64,000 nucleotides of DNA. It comes from Glaciecola sp. XM2. Lineage in GTDB: Bacteria; Pseudomonadota; Gammaproteobacteria; Enterobacterales; Alteromonadaceae. The notes below the pieces were generated by a model, which worked only from the letters and a program-made list of their open reading frames with translations, did no database searches and was not told the origin of the DNA. Location of the stretch: contig NZ_JAHEOJ010000027.1 in NCBI RefSeq assembly GCF_018595715.1, positions 1 through 64,000 of the forward strand, given 5' to 3'. Below are positions 20,415-29,330 of the stretch, piece after piece (the first letter of the stretch is position 1; every line of letters starts with the position of its first letter). Both the position numbers and the translations under genes were made by a program.

Positions 20415-21635
20415 TTAAGGTCTTGCCTTAGGAAACAGCGTACTTTGTTGATGATGCAGGTCATTATTCCAGTTTACTGCTTCTTGATAGGCTTGATGCA
20501 GCACTTCTTCTGATAAGTCTAGCCCCTGGGCAAGGCTCTTAAAGTTCAGCCAGTTGCTCGACTCAAGTGCTTTGATACTGCTAAGTATTTTGCAATATTC
20601 ACCGCTTTGGGTAAGCAGGGCGTCTGAAATAGATTCAGAAATTTGGACTTGCCCAAGTAAAATGGCCATATCTCGGTCTAATATCACGTCAAGTAACGAA
20701 AACAATCCCACCATAAATGCCGACATCGCATCTTGCTTGTTTGCGATTTTTGCATCAATTAGCTCACAATATTTTGCGCGTACTAATGACACTTGCAGCA
20801 GCTCTTCTGCATTCCCTTGGTTAAGTTGCGCGATAGAGATGATTGCCACAAACTTGCGCAACATTACTTCGCCTAAGTAGGTAATAGCATGTTTAATCGA
20901 CGTGATCCGATGAGATTTGTTAATCAAAGGGTTGTTAATGAATCTTAAGAGCAAGTAAGACAATGTGGCATCTTGCTCGAAGGTATTGCGCACCCGTTCC
21001 ATATCGATTTGTGGGTTGGAGGTTTGACCAAGCAAATCAAGCAAGGCAATTCGGCTTGCAGGTAAGTCGTCTTGCGGCTGATATTTTCGAGCAAGAAAGA
21101 AGTGCCCTTGAAAATAGTCAAATTCCGCTTTTATGCATTTTTCAAATTCTTCATGGGTTTCAATGCCGGTTGCAATGATTTGTATATCCATCGCGACAGC
21201 ATTTTTTTGCAGTTCTCTAAGCTCAACAATCGAGACAGAATTAATATCTACCTTTATGTAGTCTGCTAAGCGAATGCAATCAAGATCTATTGGCAATTCG
21301 GCACTCATTGCAATGCGATAGCCTTGTTTGCGAAGCCGGTTTAGCGCTTGTAACAGTTCTTGCTGTTCAGGTTCGATGGTTTTGACTTCGATAATCGTCT
21401 CTTGCGGGAAAAAGTCATCGGGGATCCCCGCAAAAACAACCTCATGAGAGATACTAATTAACGATACATAGCCCTGCAGTAGCGCGTTTAGACCCACACC
21501 ACTTTGATACGCAGATTGCTGCGCCGTAATCAGTTCTTCGGGCAATGAACCTTCATCGCCGTCTCTAAACACTAGCTGATAAGCAAAAAGCGCTTTTTTG
21601 CTATCAAAAATCGGTTCACGAGCAAATACGATCAT
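20415..21635 (-). CDS. EAL-HDOD signalling protein (degenerate EAL)
   Basis: A 406-residue protein with an N-terminal EAL-like fold (about 1-190) and a C-terminal HDOD domain (about 200-400). The EAL module has lost catalytic residues: the EAL glutamate position reads YQLVFRDG, and the usual DD pair region reads AMSAELPI. KVDIN and GIETHEEF are still recognisable. It is therefore expected to be a binding or scaffolding module rather than a c-di-GMP phosphodiesterase. The HDOD part (RFINNPLINKSHRITSIKHAI, LGEVMLRKFV) matches the upstream paralogue. The genes are one base apart and co-transcribed. Confidence 0.88.
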   Translation of the reverse strand: MIVFAREPIFDSKKALFAYQLVFRDGDEGSLPEELITAQQSAYQSGVGLNALLQGYVSLISISHEVVFAGIPDDFFPQETIIEVKTIEPEQQELLQALNRLRKQGYRIAMSAELPIDLDCIRLADYIKVDINSVSIVELRELQKNAVAMDIQIIATGIETHEEFEKCIKAEFDYFQGHFFLARKYQPQDDLPASRIALLDLLGQTSNPQIDMERVRNTFEQDATLSYLLLRFINNPLINKSHRITSIKHAITYLGEVMLRKFVAIISIAQLNQGNAEELLQVSLVRAKYCELIDAKIANKQDAMSAFMVGLFSLLDVILDRDMAILLGQVQISESISDALLTQSGEYCKILSSIKALESSNWLNFKSLAQGLDLSEEVLHQAYQEAVNWNNDLHHQQSTLFPKARP

Positions 21636-21636
21636 A

Positions 21637-22875
21637 TCAGTTTGATTCCGCTACTTGGGCTTGCATGGCATTCGCCCAATGCACAGAGTCGTAGTACATT
21701 TGAAATAGGTCTGCTTCTGGGATATTGGCCTTTTGACTCATTTCATAAATTACCGCCCAATCAGCGCGTTCAAAGGCAATACAAATACGCAGCTGAAGCG
21801 CTAGATCAGTGTTGCTATGAACTTCGCACAGGGCAGTTTTTACATCGTCAGAAAACGGTAGGTTTTTCATGATTTCTGGCATGGGCATATCCATCATCGC
21901 GTCCATCTGCGAAAACAAGCCTAAGATGTAGCTGCTCGGTGGATTTTCTTTGTGCGTCATGGCTAGGCCCATTAACTTACAAAAATTCGCCCGAACCAAA
22001 CTCGATAGAATAAGGTCAACGGGCTTATTGCCACGCAGATTGGCAATCGCTAGCAAAGCGATGAATTTTTTCAGTTCTAGCTCCCCAAGGAAGCGAATGG
22101 CATGATGCAGCGAGTTGATGGTTTGACGCTTATTAAATAGCGGGTTGTTGATAAACCGCATCAACTTATATGTTAGGCCTATGTCTTTTTCAAACACGTC
22201 GTTAATTTCTTGAAAATCAAAGGTGTCGCTCGAGCTTGCCGCAACGAGTTGCAAAATAGAGGTGGTCGCAACCTGCACATTTTTGTGTTTGACTACTTCT
22301 GGTCGAGATAAAAAATACCCTTGAAAGTAGTCAAAGCCCGCATCTTTAAATCGATTGAAATCCTCTAGCGTTTCTACTTGTTCAGCAATCAGTATTTTGC
22401 CGTCCTCTCGAAGCGCTTTGATTTTTTGCATGATATCTGGGTTATTGAAATCGATTAAATCGGCTTCAATTTTGACGTATTTAGCAAGCGGTGTAAGTGG
22501 TTCCCACTTGTCGGAGAAATCATAGTCATCTAGCGCAATTTTATAACCTTGTTTGCTAATTTGTTCGCAGGCGGTTACAAATTGCTCATTTACATCTACT
22601 GATTCGACAATTTCAATGACAACATTTAATGGGTCGAGCGTTGACGGAAAACGATGGATGATGGTGTCTTGATGGAAATTGATAAACGAAATTTTGTTGA
22701 AACAAATATTTTCTACGCCCACAGAGAGATGACTGTCTGCCAGCATCGAACTGGTGGCTTCATCTAACGAGATGTCGGGAAAACAATTGCTCACCCCATC
22801 TCTGAATAATAACTCGTAAGCAAAAACGCGTTTTTCGGTGTCATAAATTGCCTGACGTGCAACATACGCAAACAT
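21637..22875 (-). CDS. EAL-HDOD signalling protein
   Basis: A 412-residue paralogue of the next gene on this strand, and first in the pair. The EAL-like domain keeps more of the catalytic set: YELLFRDG with the glutamate, IEIVES, LDDYDF with both aspartates, YVKIEAD and AEQVETLEDF, then DYFQGYFLSRP. Phosphodiesterase activity is possible but not certain. The HDOD domain holds MRFINNPLFNKRQTINSLHHAI and LGELELKKFIALLAIANLRG. The YuxH-like family is associated with motility and c-di-GMP control in vibrios and relatives (family knowledge). The gene is divergent from rpoH. Confidence 0.88.
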   Translation of the reverse strand: MFAYVARQAIYDTEKRVFAYELLFRDGVSNCFPDISLDEATSSMLADSHLSVGVENICFNKISFINFHQDTIIHRFPSTLDPLNVVIEIVESVDVNEQFVTACEQISKQGYKIALDDYDFSDKWEPLTPLAKYVKIEADLIDFNNPDIMQKIKALREDGKILIAEQVETLEDFNRFKDAGFDYFQGYFLSRPEVVKHKNVQVATTSILQLVAASSSDTFDFQEINDVFEKDIGLTYKLMRFINNPLFNKRQTINSLHHAIRFLGELELKKFIALLAIANLRGNKPVDLILSSLVRANFCKLMGLAMTHKENPPSSYILGLFSQMDAMMDMPMPEIMKNLPFSDDVKTALCEVHSNTDLALQLRICIAFERADWAVIYEMSQKANIPEADLFQMYYDSVHWANAMQAQVAESN

Positions 22876-23016
22876 AACGTTTCCTTATTAATCGATTAAA
22901 TTAGCTATACACATTTTTGTTTGAACTGTGTCTTTATCTCTTTCGTAGACTACTTCATTAGTGTTTTGCGCTAGTTATGCAAAATCGCTATAAAAGATTC
23001 AAACAAATACTTGTGT

Positions 23017-23058
23017 TTTCAAATTCAATCCTTATATTTGTTAGATTGAATTTTGAAA
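23017..23058 (+). repeat. AT-rich inverted repeat in the rpoH leader region
   Basis: TTTCAAATTCAATC (23017-23030) pairs with GATTGAATTT plus GAAA (23044-23058), with one bulged T and a 13-base loop. It lies 65 bases before the rpoH start codon. It could be an operator, a leader-RNA hairpin sensitive to temperature, or part of the divergent promoter region. It does not cover the ribosome-binding site at 23114-23117. Confidence 0.55.
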
Positions 23059-23122
23059 TAAATTTTGCGAACTATTGGTCATTTATACAGTCATATACTG
23101 TAGAAAAATGAATGAGGTAACG

Positions 23123-23974
23123 ATGAAAGAAAAAATGCAATCACTCGCTTTAGCCGTCCCCAATAGCGGAAGCATTGAAACTTATATTCAAGCAGTTTCC
23201 AGCATTGACATGTTATCGGCAGAAGAAGAGAAATCTTTGGGCCTGCGTCTTTTTGAAGATGGGGACCTTGAGGCTGCGCGTAAATTGGTTATGTCACATT
23301 TGCGCTTTGTTGTGCATATTGCTAAATCTTATTCAGGATACGGCCTTCCTCAAGCAGATCTTATCCAAGAGGGTAATATTGGTTTGATGAAAGCGGTTAA
23401 GCGCTTCGACCCGCATGTGGGTGTACGTTTGGTGTCGTTTGCTGTGCATTGGATCAAAGCTGAAATCCATGAATTTGTATTGAAAAACTGGCGCATCGTA
23501 AAAGTCGCTACCACCAAAGCTCAGCGTAAACTCTTCTTTAATCTGCGCAAAGCGAAAAAGCGCTTAGGTTGGTTTACGCATGCTGAAGTACAAAAAGTAG
23601 CAGAAGAACTCGGTGTAAGCACTAAAGAAGTGTTGCAGATGGAAGCTCGTATGAGCAGCCAAGACCAAGCCTTCGATTTAGGTGCTGACGATGATGACTC
23701 AGCGATATTCAGTCCCGCGCAATATCTAGAAGATAAGTCAGAAGATGTTGAATCTTCAGTTATCAACTCTGATTGGGATGAGGCAGCGACCAAACGTTTG
23801 TATGCAGCGATAAAAACCCTTGATGAGCGCAGTCAGCATATTATTGAAACGCGCTGGCTAGCAGACGATAAAACAACATTGCAGGATTTAGCCGACGAAT
23901 ATCAGGTTTCTGCAGAGCGTGTTCGACAGATCGAAAAGAACGCGATGAAAAAACTTCAGGCAGCAATGCTCTAA
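23123..23974 (+). CDS. rpoH: RNA polymerase heat-shock sigma factor sigma-32
   Basis: Directs RNA polymerase to heat-shock promoters. Region 2 reads [19 protein letters not shown] then [18 protein letters not shown], and the RpoH-specific box is [13 protein letters not shown]. Region 4.2 is [21 protein letters not shown]. The ATG at 23123 is preceded at five bases by GAGG and gives 283 residues starting [13 protein letters not shown], closely matching E. coli RpoH. Upstream in-frame starts would add an unmatched tail. A hairpin-forming leader and a strong terminator bracket the gene. It is monocistronic here rather than directly behind ftsX. Confidence 0.96.
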   Translation: MKEKMQSLALAVPNSGSIETYIQAVSSIDMLSAEEEKSLGLRLFEDGDLEAARKLVMSHLRFVVHIAKSYSGYGLPQADLIQEGNIGLMKAVKRFDPHVGVRLVSFAVHWIKAEIHEFVLKNWRIVKVATTKAQRKLFFNLRKAKKRLGWFTHAEVQKVAEELGVSTKEVLQMEARMSSQDQAFDLGADDDDSAIFSPAQYLEDKSEDVESSVINSDWDEAATKRLYAAIKTLDERSQHIIETRWLADDKTTLQDLADEYQVSAERVRQIEKNAMKKLQAAML

Positions 23975-24001
23975 AGCCTTTCAAAACACGTTGAACATTA
24001 T

Positions 24002-24031
24002 AAAAAAGACCTTTTTGAAAGGTCTTTTTTT
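24002..24031 (+). terminator. Rho-independent terminator of rpoH
   Basis: AAAAAGACCTTT (24003-24014) pairs with AAAGGTCTTTTT (24018-24029) around a short loop, and the T-run reaches seven residues. It lies about 28 bases after the rpoH stop codon. The A-run on the left arm means it could also act on the minus strand. Confidence 0.9.
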
Positions 24032-24109
24032 ATGCCCGCGGATTCTTATCGACTCACCGGCGGCTTGCATTGAAGCATACTTGAAGGTCTCGCGATGCGA
24101 GTTTAGCGA

Positions 24110-24679
24110 CTAATACTTAGCGTCTAGTGCTGCACGAATTTCATTTAGCTGTTCACGGGTAAACTCACCGTGCTCAATCAACTTCACGATACTTTGATGA
24201 TGACCTTTTAAGGCACCTTTAAATTCAATGCCCTCGCCATCATTTAACACGAACACTTCAACATCTTTACGCAGCTCACTGCCCTCCAACATTTTGTTTA
24301 GCCGCATAGTGGTCTCTTGAGAGCTTGCGCCGTCCGAGTTAGGGAAAAAGAATCGTCCTTTCCCTTTTTTATCTCGTTCAGACATCAAGCTTAGCACTAG
24401 GGCTTGGGTTTCAGAATCAAGCCCAGTCAGTTTTGATTCTAGCAACGCTAAGTCTTCTATCTCACTGCTATCTAATTCAATCACTTTGCGTTCGCCATTG
24501 TCGTCAATTTGAATAATAGTAGGTAAGCTAGACTTGGCTTTGATTTCGATGACTTTGTGTTTTACTTTTTCACTTGTCTCTTGCCCAAGTGCTTGCGTGC
24601 TCATTAGTAATGCAGCCGTCGTAAGCGCAAGCACTACCGGTAATTTTTTGAAATTGTTTTGACGTGTTGTGTAACGCAT
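24110..24679 (-). CDS. Secreted or periplasmic protein of unknown function
   Basis: A 189-residue protein I do not recognise. A basic start and hydrophobic stretch (residues 14-32, ending TQALGQE) form a probable Sec signal peptide. The mature part is charged and soluble, with IIQIDDNGERKVIELD, a predicted helix of acidic and leucine residues, and a C-terminal helix (EFTREQLNEIRAALDAKY). There are no cysteines or enzymatic motifs. It is divergent from a two-component system, and a candidate sigma54 promoter lies about 95 bases upstream. It is therefore a likely target of that system. Confidence 0.75.
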   Translation of the reverse strand: MRYTTRQNNFKKLPVVLALTTAALLMSTQALGQETSEKVKHKVIEIKAKSSLPTIIQIDDNGERKVIELDSSEIEDLALLESKLTGLDSETQALVLSLMSERDKKGKGRFFFPNSDGASSQETTMRLNKMLEGSELRKDVEVFVLNDGEGIEFKGALKGHHQSIVKLIEHGEFTREQLNEIRAALDAKY

Positions 24680-24774
24680 ATGGATAATCCTTCTATCGGT
24701 CTAAAGTGCTTGAAGCTATGATGAGTATTGTTGCAACAGCAAAGCTTCAAAGGTGTTTGTTCTATGTGGTGTAT

Positions 24775-24790
24775 TCCAAGCTTTATGCCA
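24775..24790 (-). promoter_or_regulatory. Candidate sigma54 (-24/-12) promoter
   Basis: The minus strand reads TGGCATAAAGCTTGGA against the consensus TGGCACRNNNNTTGCW: 14 of 16 positions fit. The -24 GG is intact, but the -12 GC reads GG, which weakens the call. It lies about 95 bases upstream of the secreted-protein gene and close to a gene for a sigma54 activator. Confidence 0.35.
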
Positions 24791-24909
24791 ACTTTGAATA
24801 CCAGCTATAAAACATACACTTACCACTATTTGATAAGGTAACATGGCATGCTTTATAAAGATAACTCGCGCAAATGGGGAAGGGTATTCCTTATATGAGG
24901 AAGTTTTTG

Positions 24910-24942
24910 CATACTATTTTAATTCACTCTTAAAATAGTATG
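24910..24942. promoter_or_regulatory. Perfect 13-bp inverted repeat, probable activator-binding site
   Basis: CATACTATTTTAA (24910-24922) and TTAAAATAGTATG (24930-24942) are exact inverse complements with a 7-base spacer. A dimeric Fis-type HTH protein, such as the response regulator encoded downstream, could bind it. It lies 85 bases before the kinase start and about 120 bases beyond the candidate sigma54 promoter. No T-run suggests termination. Confidence 0.55.
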
Positions 24943-25026
24943 TAAAATCATCAGGTTAAATATCTTTAATCACGGTCTAATTGTTGCTTTACTCTATATG
25001 TAAGAGCGAAAACATAGGATGCATGC

Positions 25027-26433
25027 GTGTCATTACGAAACTACCTTTTTATACTATTTGCACTTTTTATACTGCTAGTATCAGGTATTCAGTTTTACCT
25101 TATTGAGCATTTGCGTACACAAGTGAGCGAAGAGATTGGTGCAAAGACCAACACCTTATCGAACCTAGCAATCAACAGCTTACAGGAGCGCTTTAAAGGC
25201 CAATTCACGTTGCCTACACTCACAAATCCACCCGCAAATCAGATCTCTATTACTATTCAAAATACGCCAAACAAGGAAGTTCAACTAGATAAGGACTTTG
25301 TAATGGTCACAGGTGATAAAACCAAAACAGTGACCGTAACTGAATCCTCTGGCGCGGGCCGTTTATTAGAGCAGTTAGCGATAGACTCACCAATACAGGC
25401 GGTGACAGGTGTTCAGAACATGTATGCGCTAAATTTACCGAGATTGGATGAACAGGCCGTGCAAACAATTATCAGTTTTGATGAAAAAGAGTCAGCGGTG
25501 GATGCGTATTTCTATCGATTACGCAATATGCTTGTTGCCATTACAGTATTTGCACTTGTGCTCGCATATGCACTAGCGGCCGTCATCAGTAGGCCGCTGC
25601 TAAAGCTTAGCTTGGGTTTTGAGCGTTTGAGACAAGGGGAGTTCGGTGCGCAATTGCCCGAGAAGGGCGTCAAGGAAATGCGCGATACCCTGAAAATGTT
25701 TAATCACACCAGTACGCGCCTACAAGAATTGCATGCGATTGAAAACGACTACCAGCAGCAGCAACAATTAGCAGAGCTTGGTGAAGTCGCCAGGGGCTTA
25801 GCCCACAGTTTACGTAATCCTTTAAATACAATTGGTTTGGGTATCGAACATTTACAACAAACGGATTTAACACCGCAAGAGCGCAGTAAGATTACAGAAG
25901 ATATACAAGTTAAAATTCAACGTCTTGATAAAGTCATTTATCATCTTCTCGACCTCGCCAATTACCAAGAAGAAAGAAAGCAGCCTGTCAATTTAGTATT
26001 AGTGATTGAAGATATCATGATGGAGCTTTCATCAAGCTCAAAAGTGCGCTTTGAATTTGCGCCGCACGATGACGTGGTGTTTTGTTGCTCCGAGCACGAA
26101 GTCAGGGCAATGTTTCATGTGTTGCTAAACAACGCTGTAGAGGCAAGTGAACCCGGCTCCGTTGTGAGCATTACTTTGCATGCTATTGAAGCAGGAAATA
26201 GCCAGGCACATCAAGGTATTGAATTGAACGTTGTTGACGGTGGTGTTGGCATTGCTGAGGCGATAAGAGAAGACTTGTTTAAACCACATATAACCACTAA
26301 ACCAGAAGGAGCTGGGATGGGCCTTTTCATCTTAAAGCGCTTAGCGCATTTGCATTACAGAGGGCGAATTGAACTTATGAATATCAAGCCGCGCGGTTGC
26401 CTTGCTCGATTGCAGTTGTTCCATGATGAATAG
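25027..26433 (+). CDS. Membrane sensor histidine kinase
   Basis: A 468-residue kinase of a two-component system. Two membrane segments (about 5-25 and 168-188) enclose a periplasmic sensor region of some 140 residues without a recognised fold. A HAMP linker (185-240) and dimerisation helix follow. H260 in RGLAHSLRNPLNTI is the phosphorylated histidine. The ATPase domain shows NNAVEAS, DGGVGI and GAGMGLFILKRL. The start is GTG at 25027, with AGGA seven bases upstream. The stop overlaps the response regulator start, so the two proteins are made together. Confidence 0.9.
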   Translation: MSLRNYLFILFALFILLVSGIQFYLIEHLRTQVSEEIGAKTNTLSNLAINSLQERFKGQFTLPTLTNPPANQISITIQNTPNKEVQLDKDFVMVTGDKTKTVTVTESSGAGRLLEQLAIDSPIQAVTGVQNMYALNLPRLDEQAVQTIISFDEKESAVDAYFYRLRNMLVAITVFALVLAYALAAVISRPLLKLSLGFERLRQGEFGAQLPEKGVKEMRDTLKMFNHTSTRLQELHAIENDYQQQQQLAELGEVARGLAHSLRNPLNTIGLGIEHLQQTDLTPQERSKITEDIQVKIQRLDKVIYHLLDLANYQEERKQPVNLVLVIEDIMMELSSSSKVRFEFAPHDDVVFCCSEHEVRAMFHVLLNNAVEASEPGSVVSITLHAIEAGNSQAHQGIELNVVDGGVGIAEAIREDLFKPHITTKPEGAGMGLFILKRLAHLHYRGRIELMNIKPRGCLARLQLFHDE

Positions 26434-27814
26434 CAATACTGACAGCAGCGTTTCAACCTCCGTCCATGTGTTAGTGGTGGAGGATGATGCCGCGCAGTGC
26501 GAGCTCATCGCCTCTATTTTGCGTTCGCAGCACTACACGGTATCAACGGCACAAAGCGCTGAAGCGGCAATGGTGTTGCTCAAGCAAGACGGCACTATTG
26601 ATGTTGTCTTGAGTGACTGGAAGCTAGGTAGTTTAACGGGGATGGACGTGTTGAAATTTGCACGTAAGCAAAACCCTTTAGTCGGCTTTGCGATTACCAC
26701 CGCCTACGGAACCATCTCTCATGCGGTTGCGGCGATGGAGGCGGGAGCAGATGACTATTTAAGTAAGCCTTTTCAACGTCAAACCCTGCTGATGTGCATT
26801 AACAAAGTGCAAAAAGCCCACGCAATGAGACTGCAAAACAATCAACTCAATGCGCAACTAAGTGAGCAAGGCCAACTGGTTGATTTAGTGGGTAATGCGC
26901 CTTGCATGCAGCGCGTATATGAACGCATAAAGCGCATCAGCACGACCAATGCAACGGTTTTGATTACGGGCGAAAGCGGCACAGGCAAAGAGCTTGCTGC
27001 TCGCGCGTTACATGAACTGTCGCTACGAAATAGCGCGCCTTTTATTGCGGTGAACTGCGGAGCAATCCCTGAAGCGCTTGCCGAAGCCGAACTTTTTGGG
27101 GCAAAGAAAGGCGCCTTCACAGGGGCCCATCAAGACAAGTCTGGTCTATTATTAAGTGCTGATACCGGCACACTGTTTTTAGATGAAATAGGCGAGCTGT
27201 CATTAAACAGCCAAACCAAGTTACTACGCTTTTTGCAAGAAGGCACTTTAACCCCTGTGGGCGCCGTCGATGATGTCAAAGTGGATGTTCGTGTTATTGC
27301 CGCTACTCATCGAGATTTACAAGATATGATTGCACGAAACGAATTTCGTGAGGACTTGTTTTATCGCCTAAATGTAATTCCGATTGAGATGCCTTCGCTT
27401 CGCGAGCGTATAGAAGATATTCCCACGCTAGTGCAATTTTTTACAAAGAAATTTAGCATGCAGCATGGGCTAGCACCTTTCAAGCTCAGTAAGGCAGCTT
27501 TAAAGGCTATTTTAAGTTACAAATGGCCCGGCAATGTCCGTGAGTTGTCTAACCGAGTTGAGCGCTTAGTGTTGCTCGGTGATGAAAATGCACTCATCGA
27601 TGAGCTGCAAAACAGTGATGCAAAGCGACAAGATAGATTTGAGCTGGCGAGCTTTAAACTCCCCAAAAATGGTATCAATTGGGATAAATTCGAACGCCAG
27701 TGCTTAGAGCAGGCTATGCATATGTGCCAAGGGAATAAAACGAAGGCCGCAGCATTACTAGGGATGTCTTACAAAACATTTGTTTATCGTTTACAAAAGT
27801 ACACGATTGACTGA
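26423..27814 (+). CDS. Sigma54-dependent response regulator (NtrC family)
   Basis: Receiver domain, AAA+ domain and Fis-type HTH in the NtrC order. The phospho-acceptor is D65 (VVLSDWKLG) and the receiver also has ED and K (YLSKPF). Walker A is GESGTGKE (183-190), and the sigma54-contact loop GAFTGA (230-235) is intact. The C-terminus KTKAAALLGMSYKTFVYRLQ is the DNA-binding helix-turn-helix. Two adjacent ATG codons, at 23 and 26 within 264xx (26423, 26426), overlap the kinase stop; an earlier in-frame start at 26402 is less likely. It should activate promoters of the -24/-12 class, possibly the divergent gene. Confidence 0.9.
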   Translation: MMNSNTDSSVSTSVHVLVVEDDAAQCELIASILRSQHYTVSTAQSAEAAMVLLKQDGTIDVVLSDWKLGSLTGMDVLKFARKQNPLVGFAITTAYGTISHAVAAMEAGADDYLSKPFQRQTLLMCINKVQKAHAMRLQNNQLNAQLSEQGQLVDLVGNAPCMQRVYERIKRISTTNATVLITGESGTGKELAARALHELSLRNSAPFIAVNCGAIPEALAEAELFGAKKGAFTGAHQDKSGLLLSADTGTLFLDEIGELSLNSQTKLLRFLQEGTLTPVGAVDDVKVDVRVIAATHRDLQDMIARNEFREDLFYRLNVIPIEMPSLRERIEDIPTLVQFFTKKFSMQHGLAPFKLSKAALKAILSYKWPGNVRELSNRVERLVLLGDENALIDELQNSDAKRQDRFELASFKLPKNGINWDKFERQCLEQAMHMCQGNKTKAAALLGMSYKTFVYRLQKYTID

Positions 27815-27911
27815 TAGAACAAAAAGCACGGGTTCTTAACGACAACAATGTTCGATATTTGTGAACATGATGGGCGATCGTTTTTTCGGCATCATACAGC
27901 TTATCATTTAA

Positions 27912-28814
27912 TTATGTCTTGGGAGGTAACACCCAATACTGTCCCGTAAACTGTGCAACGCTTGTTTCATTGTCTAGCACCTCCACTGTGAGAGATACAG
28001 GCGTTTTTTTGCCTTGTTTAAGTAGCTCAAACTTGGTGTTCATGGATTCAATATTACATATGGCGCGGGGCTTTTTGTTGATTGGCTTATGATATTGAAT
28101 ACTGCCTTCGCCCAATACAATCTCTCCCTCTAAGTCTTTTTGCTTTAGCTGCAAAAAAATCATGCCCCAACCGGTTAAGGTGGCAAGCGAGTAAATACTG
28201 CCCGCAAACATTGTACCGTGCAGATTGACGTTTTTGTTCAAAGAAGCTCGCGTTTCAATGGTGCGTTCGGTGTACTGGTGAAGCTTAATACCCATGTGTT
28301 CGGTGATTGGGATTTGCTCATGCCATGTAGTCTGTAGCTCTCTACACCATTTTGGATGCATTAGAAGCGTATTGGTATCAAACAGCTTCTTGCACATTTG
28401 CTTGCGCTTAAGCTTACCTAATTCATTAGGTGCATCATCGATAATACGAAAACCGTTGTGTTTAAAAAAGTTAATCGACGATTCACGTGAATTTGTGACG
28501 GCTCGTTCGGCACCTAAATCTCGGGCAACTTGTTCAAGGCCGGCCAACATGATTTGCCCAATACCTTTGCGTCGATAGTCATCATGCACCGCAATGTGCC
28601 TAATTTGAGCTTCTTCTGTGGTATTGAGATGCACGCGACCACAAGCGAGAATCTCACCGTTTAGGTTTTTCACCACTCTATGTTCACTCACTCCTTCGTA
28701 CTCATCTTTTTCCGAGCCTTGAGGATAGCCAAAAGGCTGGCGCAACCATCGCCAGCGAAAAGCAAAATAGTCTTCGATATCTTTTTCGGAAGTAGGATTT
28801 TCAATCGTATACAA
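27912..28814 (-). CDS. GNAT acetyltransferase fused to a hotdog thioesterase (YiiD-like)
   Basis: A 300-residue two-domain protein. The N-terminal GNAT domain (about 1-145) has the acetyl-CoA loop RRKGIGQIML and the following VARDLGAERAVTNSRESSINFFKHNGF. The C-terminal hotdog domain (about 150-300) resembles the YiiD_C thioesterase family: NLHGTMFAGSIYSLATLTGWG is its active-site helix. E. coli YiiD has the same fusion. The physiological substrate is not certain; an acyl-CoA or acyl-ACP role is inferred. It stands alone, upstream of dtd on the same strand. Confidence 0.88.
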   Translation of the reverse strand: MYTIENPTSEKDIEDYFAFRWRWLRQPFGYPQGSEKDEYEGVSEHRVVKNLNGEILACGRVHLNTTEEAQIRHIAVHDDYRRKGIGQIMLAGLEQVARDLGAERAVTNSRESSINFFKHNGFRIIDDAPNELGKLKRKQMCKKLFDTNTLLMHPKWCRELQTTWHEQIPITEHMGIKLHQYTERTIETRASLNKNVNLHGTMFAGSIYSLATLTGWGMIFLQLKQKDLEGEIVLGEGSIQYHKPINKKPRAICNIESMNTKFELLKQGKKTPVSLTVEVLDNETSVAQFTGQYWVLPPKT

Positions 28815-28892
28815 TGCCGAAGATTTCCTAGAGTAAATGATTATGTGATTGTAGCTTGAATTTTAAAAATGTCACCTAGCGGAATATGTAGC

Positions 28893-29330
28893 CTAGACCT
28901 TAAAATAGAATGTCGCTGGTCCATCGTTTACGAGAGAAACTTGCATGTCATCACCATAGCTACCGGTCTGGCAAGTAAGGTAGTGCTGATTAACATGTGC
29001 AATAAATGCCTCATACAGCTGTTTTCCTTGCTCAGCACTTGCGCCGGTTGAAAAGCCGGGGCGATTGCCTTTGTCAGTTTGTGCCACAAGTGTAAATTGC
29101 GATACCACCAATAATTCACCGCTGATATCGAGCAAGCTTAAATTCATTTTGCCATCATAATCACTGAAAATTCGATAGTTGACCACTTTGCGAGCAAGCT
29201 TCTCTATGCTCGCTTCGGTATCGGTTTTTTCTACGCCTAGCAACAATAAAATACCCTTATCGATTGCGCCTACGGTTTTCCCCTCCACGTTCACACTGGC
29301 CTTTTGAACGCGCTGAATGAGTCCGATCAT
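28893..29330 (-). CDS. dtd: D-aminoacyl-tRNA deacylase
   Basis: It hydrolyses D-amino acids from mischarged tRNA. The cross-subunit motifs SQFTL (with QTDKGNRPGF) and NDGPATFYF are intact, and the 145-residue length is exact for the family. It starts one base into the stop codon of the upstream pip gene (TAATG), so the pair is translationally coupled. Confidence 0.95.
   Translation of the reverse strand: MIGLIQRVQKASVNVEGKTVGAIDKGILLLLGVEKTDTEASIEKLARKVVNYRIFSDYDGKMNLSLLDISGELLVVSQFTLVAQTDKGNRPGFSTGASAEQGKQLYEAFIAHVNQHYLTCQTGSYGDDMQVSLVNDGPATFYFKV

Larger units (their letters stand above)
24680..25026. other. Divergent regulatory region of the sigma54 two-component locus
   Basis: These 347 bases separate the secreted-protein gene from the sensor kinase gene and contain no credible coding sequence. 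They hold a candidate -24/-12 element on the minus strand (24775-24790) and a perfect 13-bp inverted repeat (24910-24942). The spacing of about 150 bases suits an enhancer acting through DNA looping. The promoter of the kinase gene was not identified. Confidence 0.6.
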
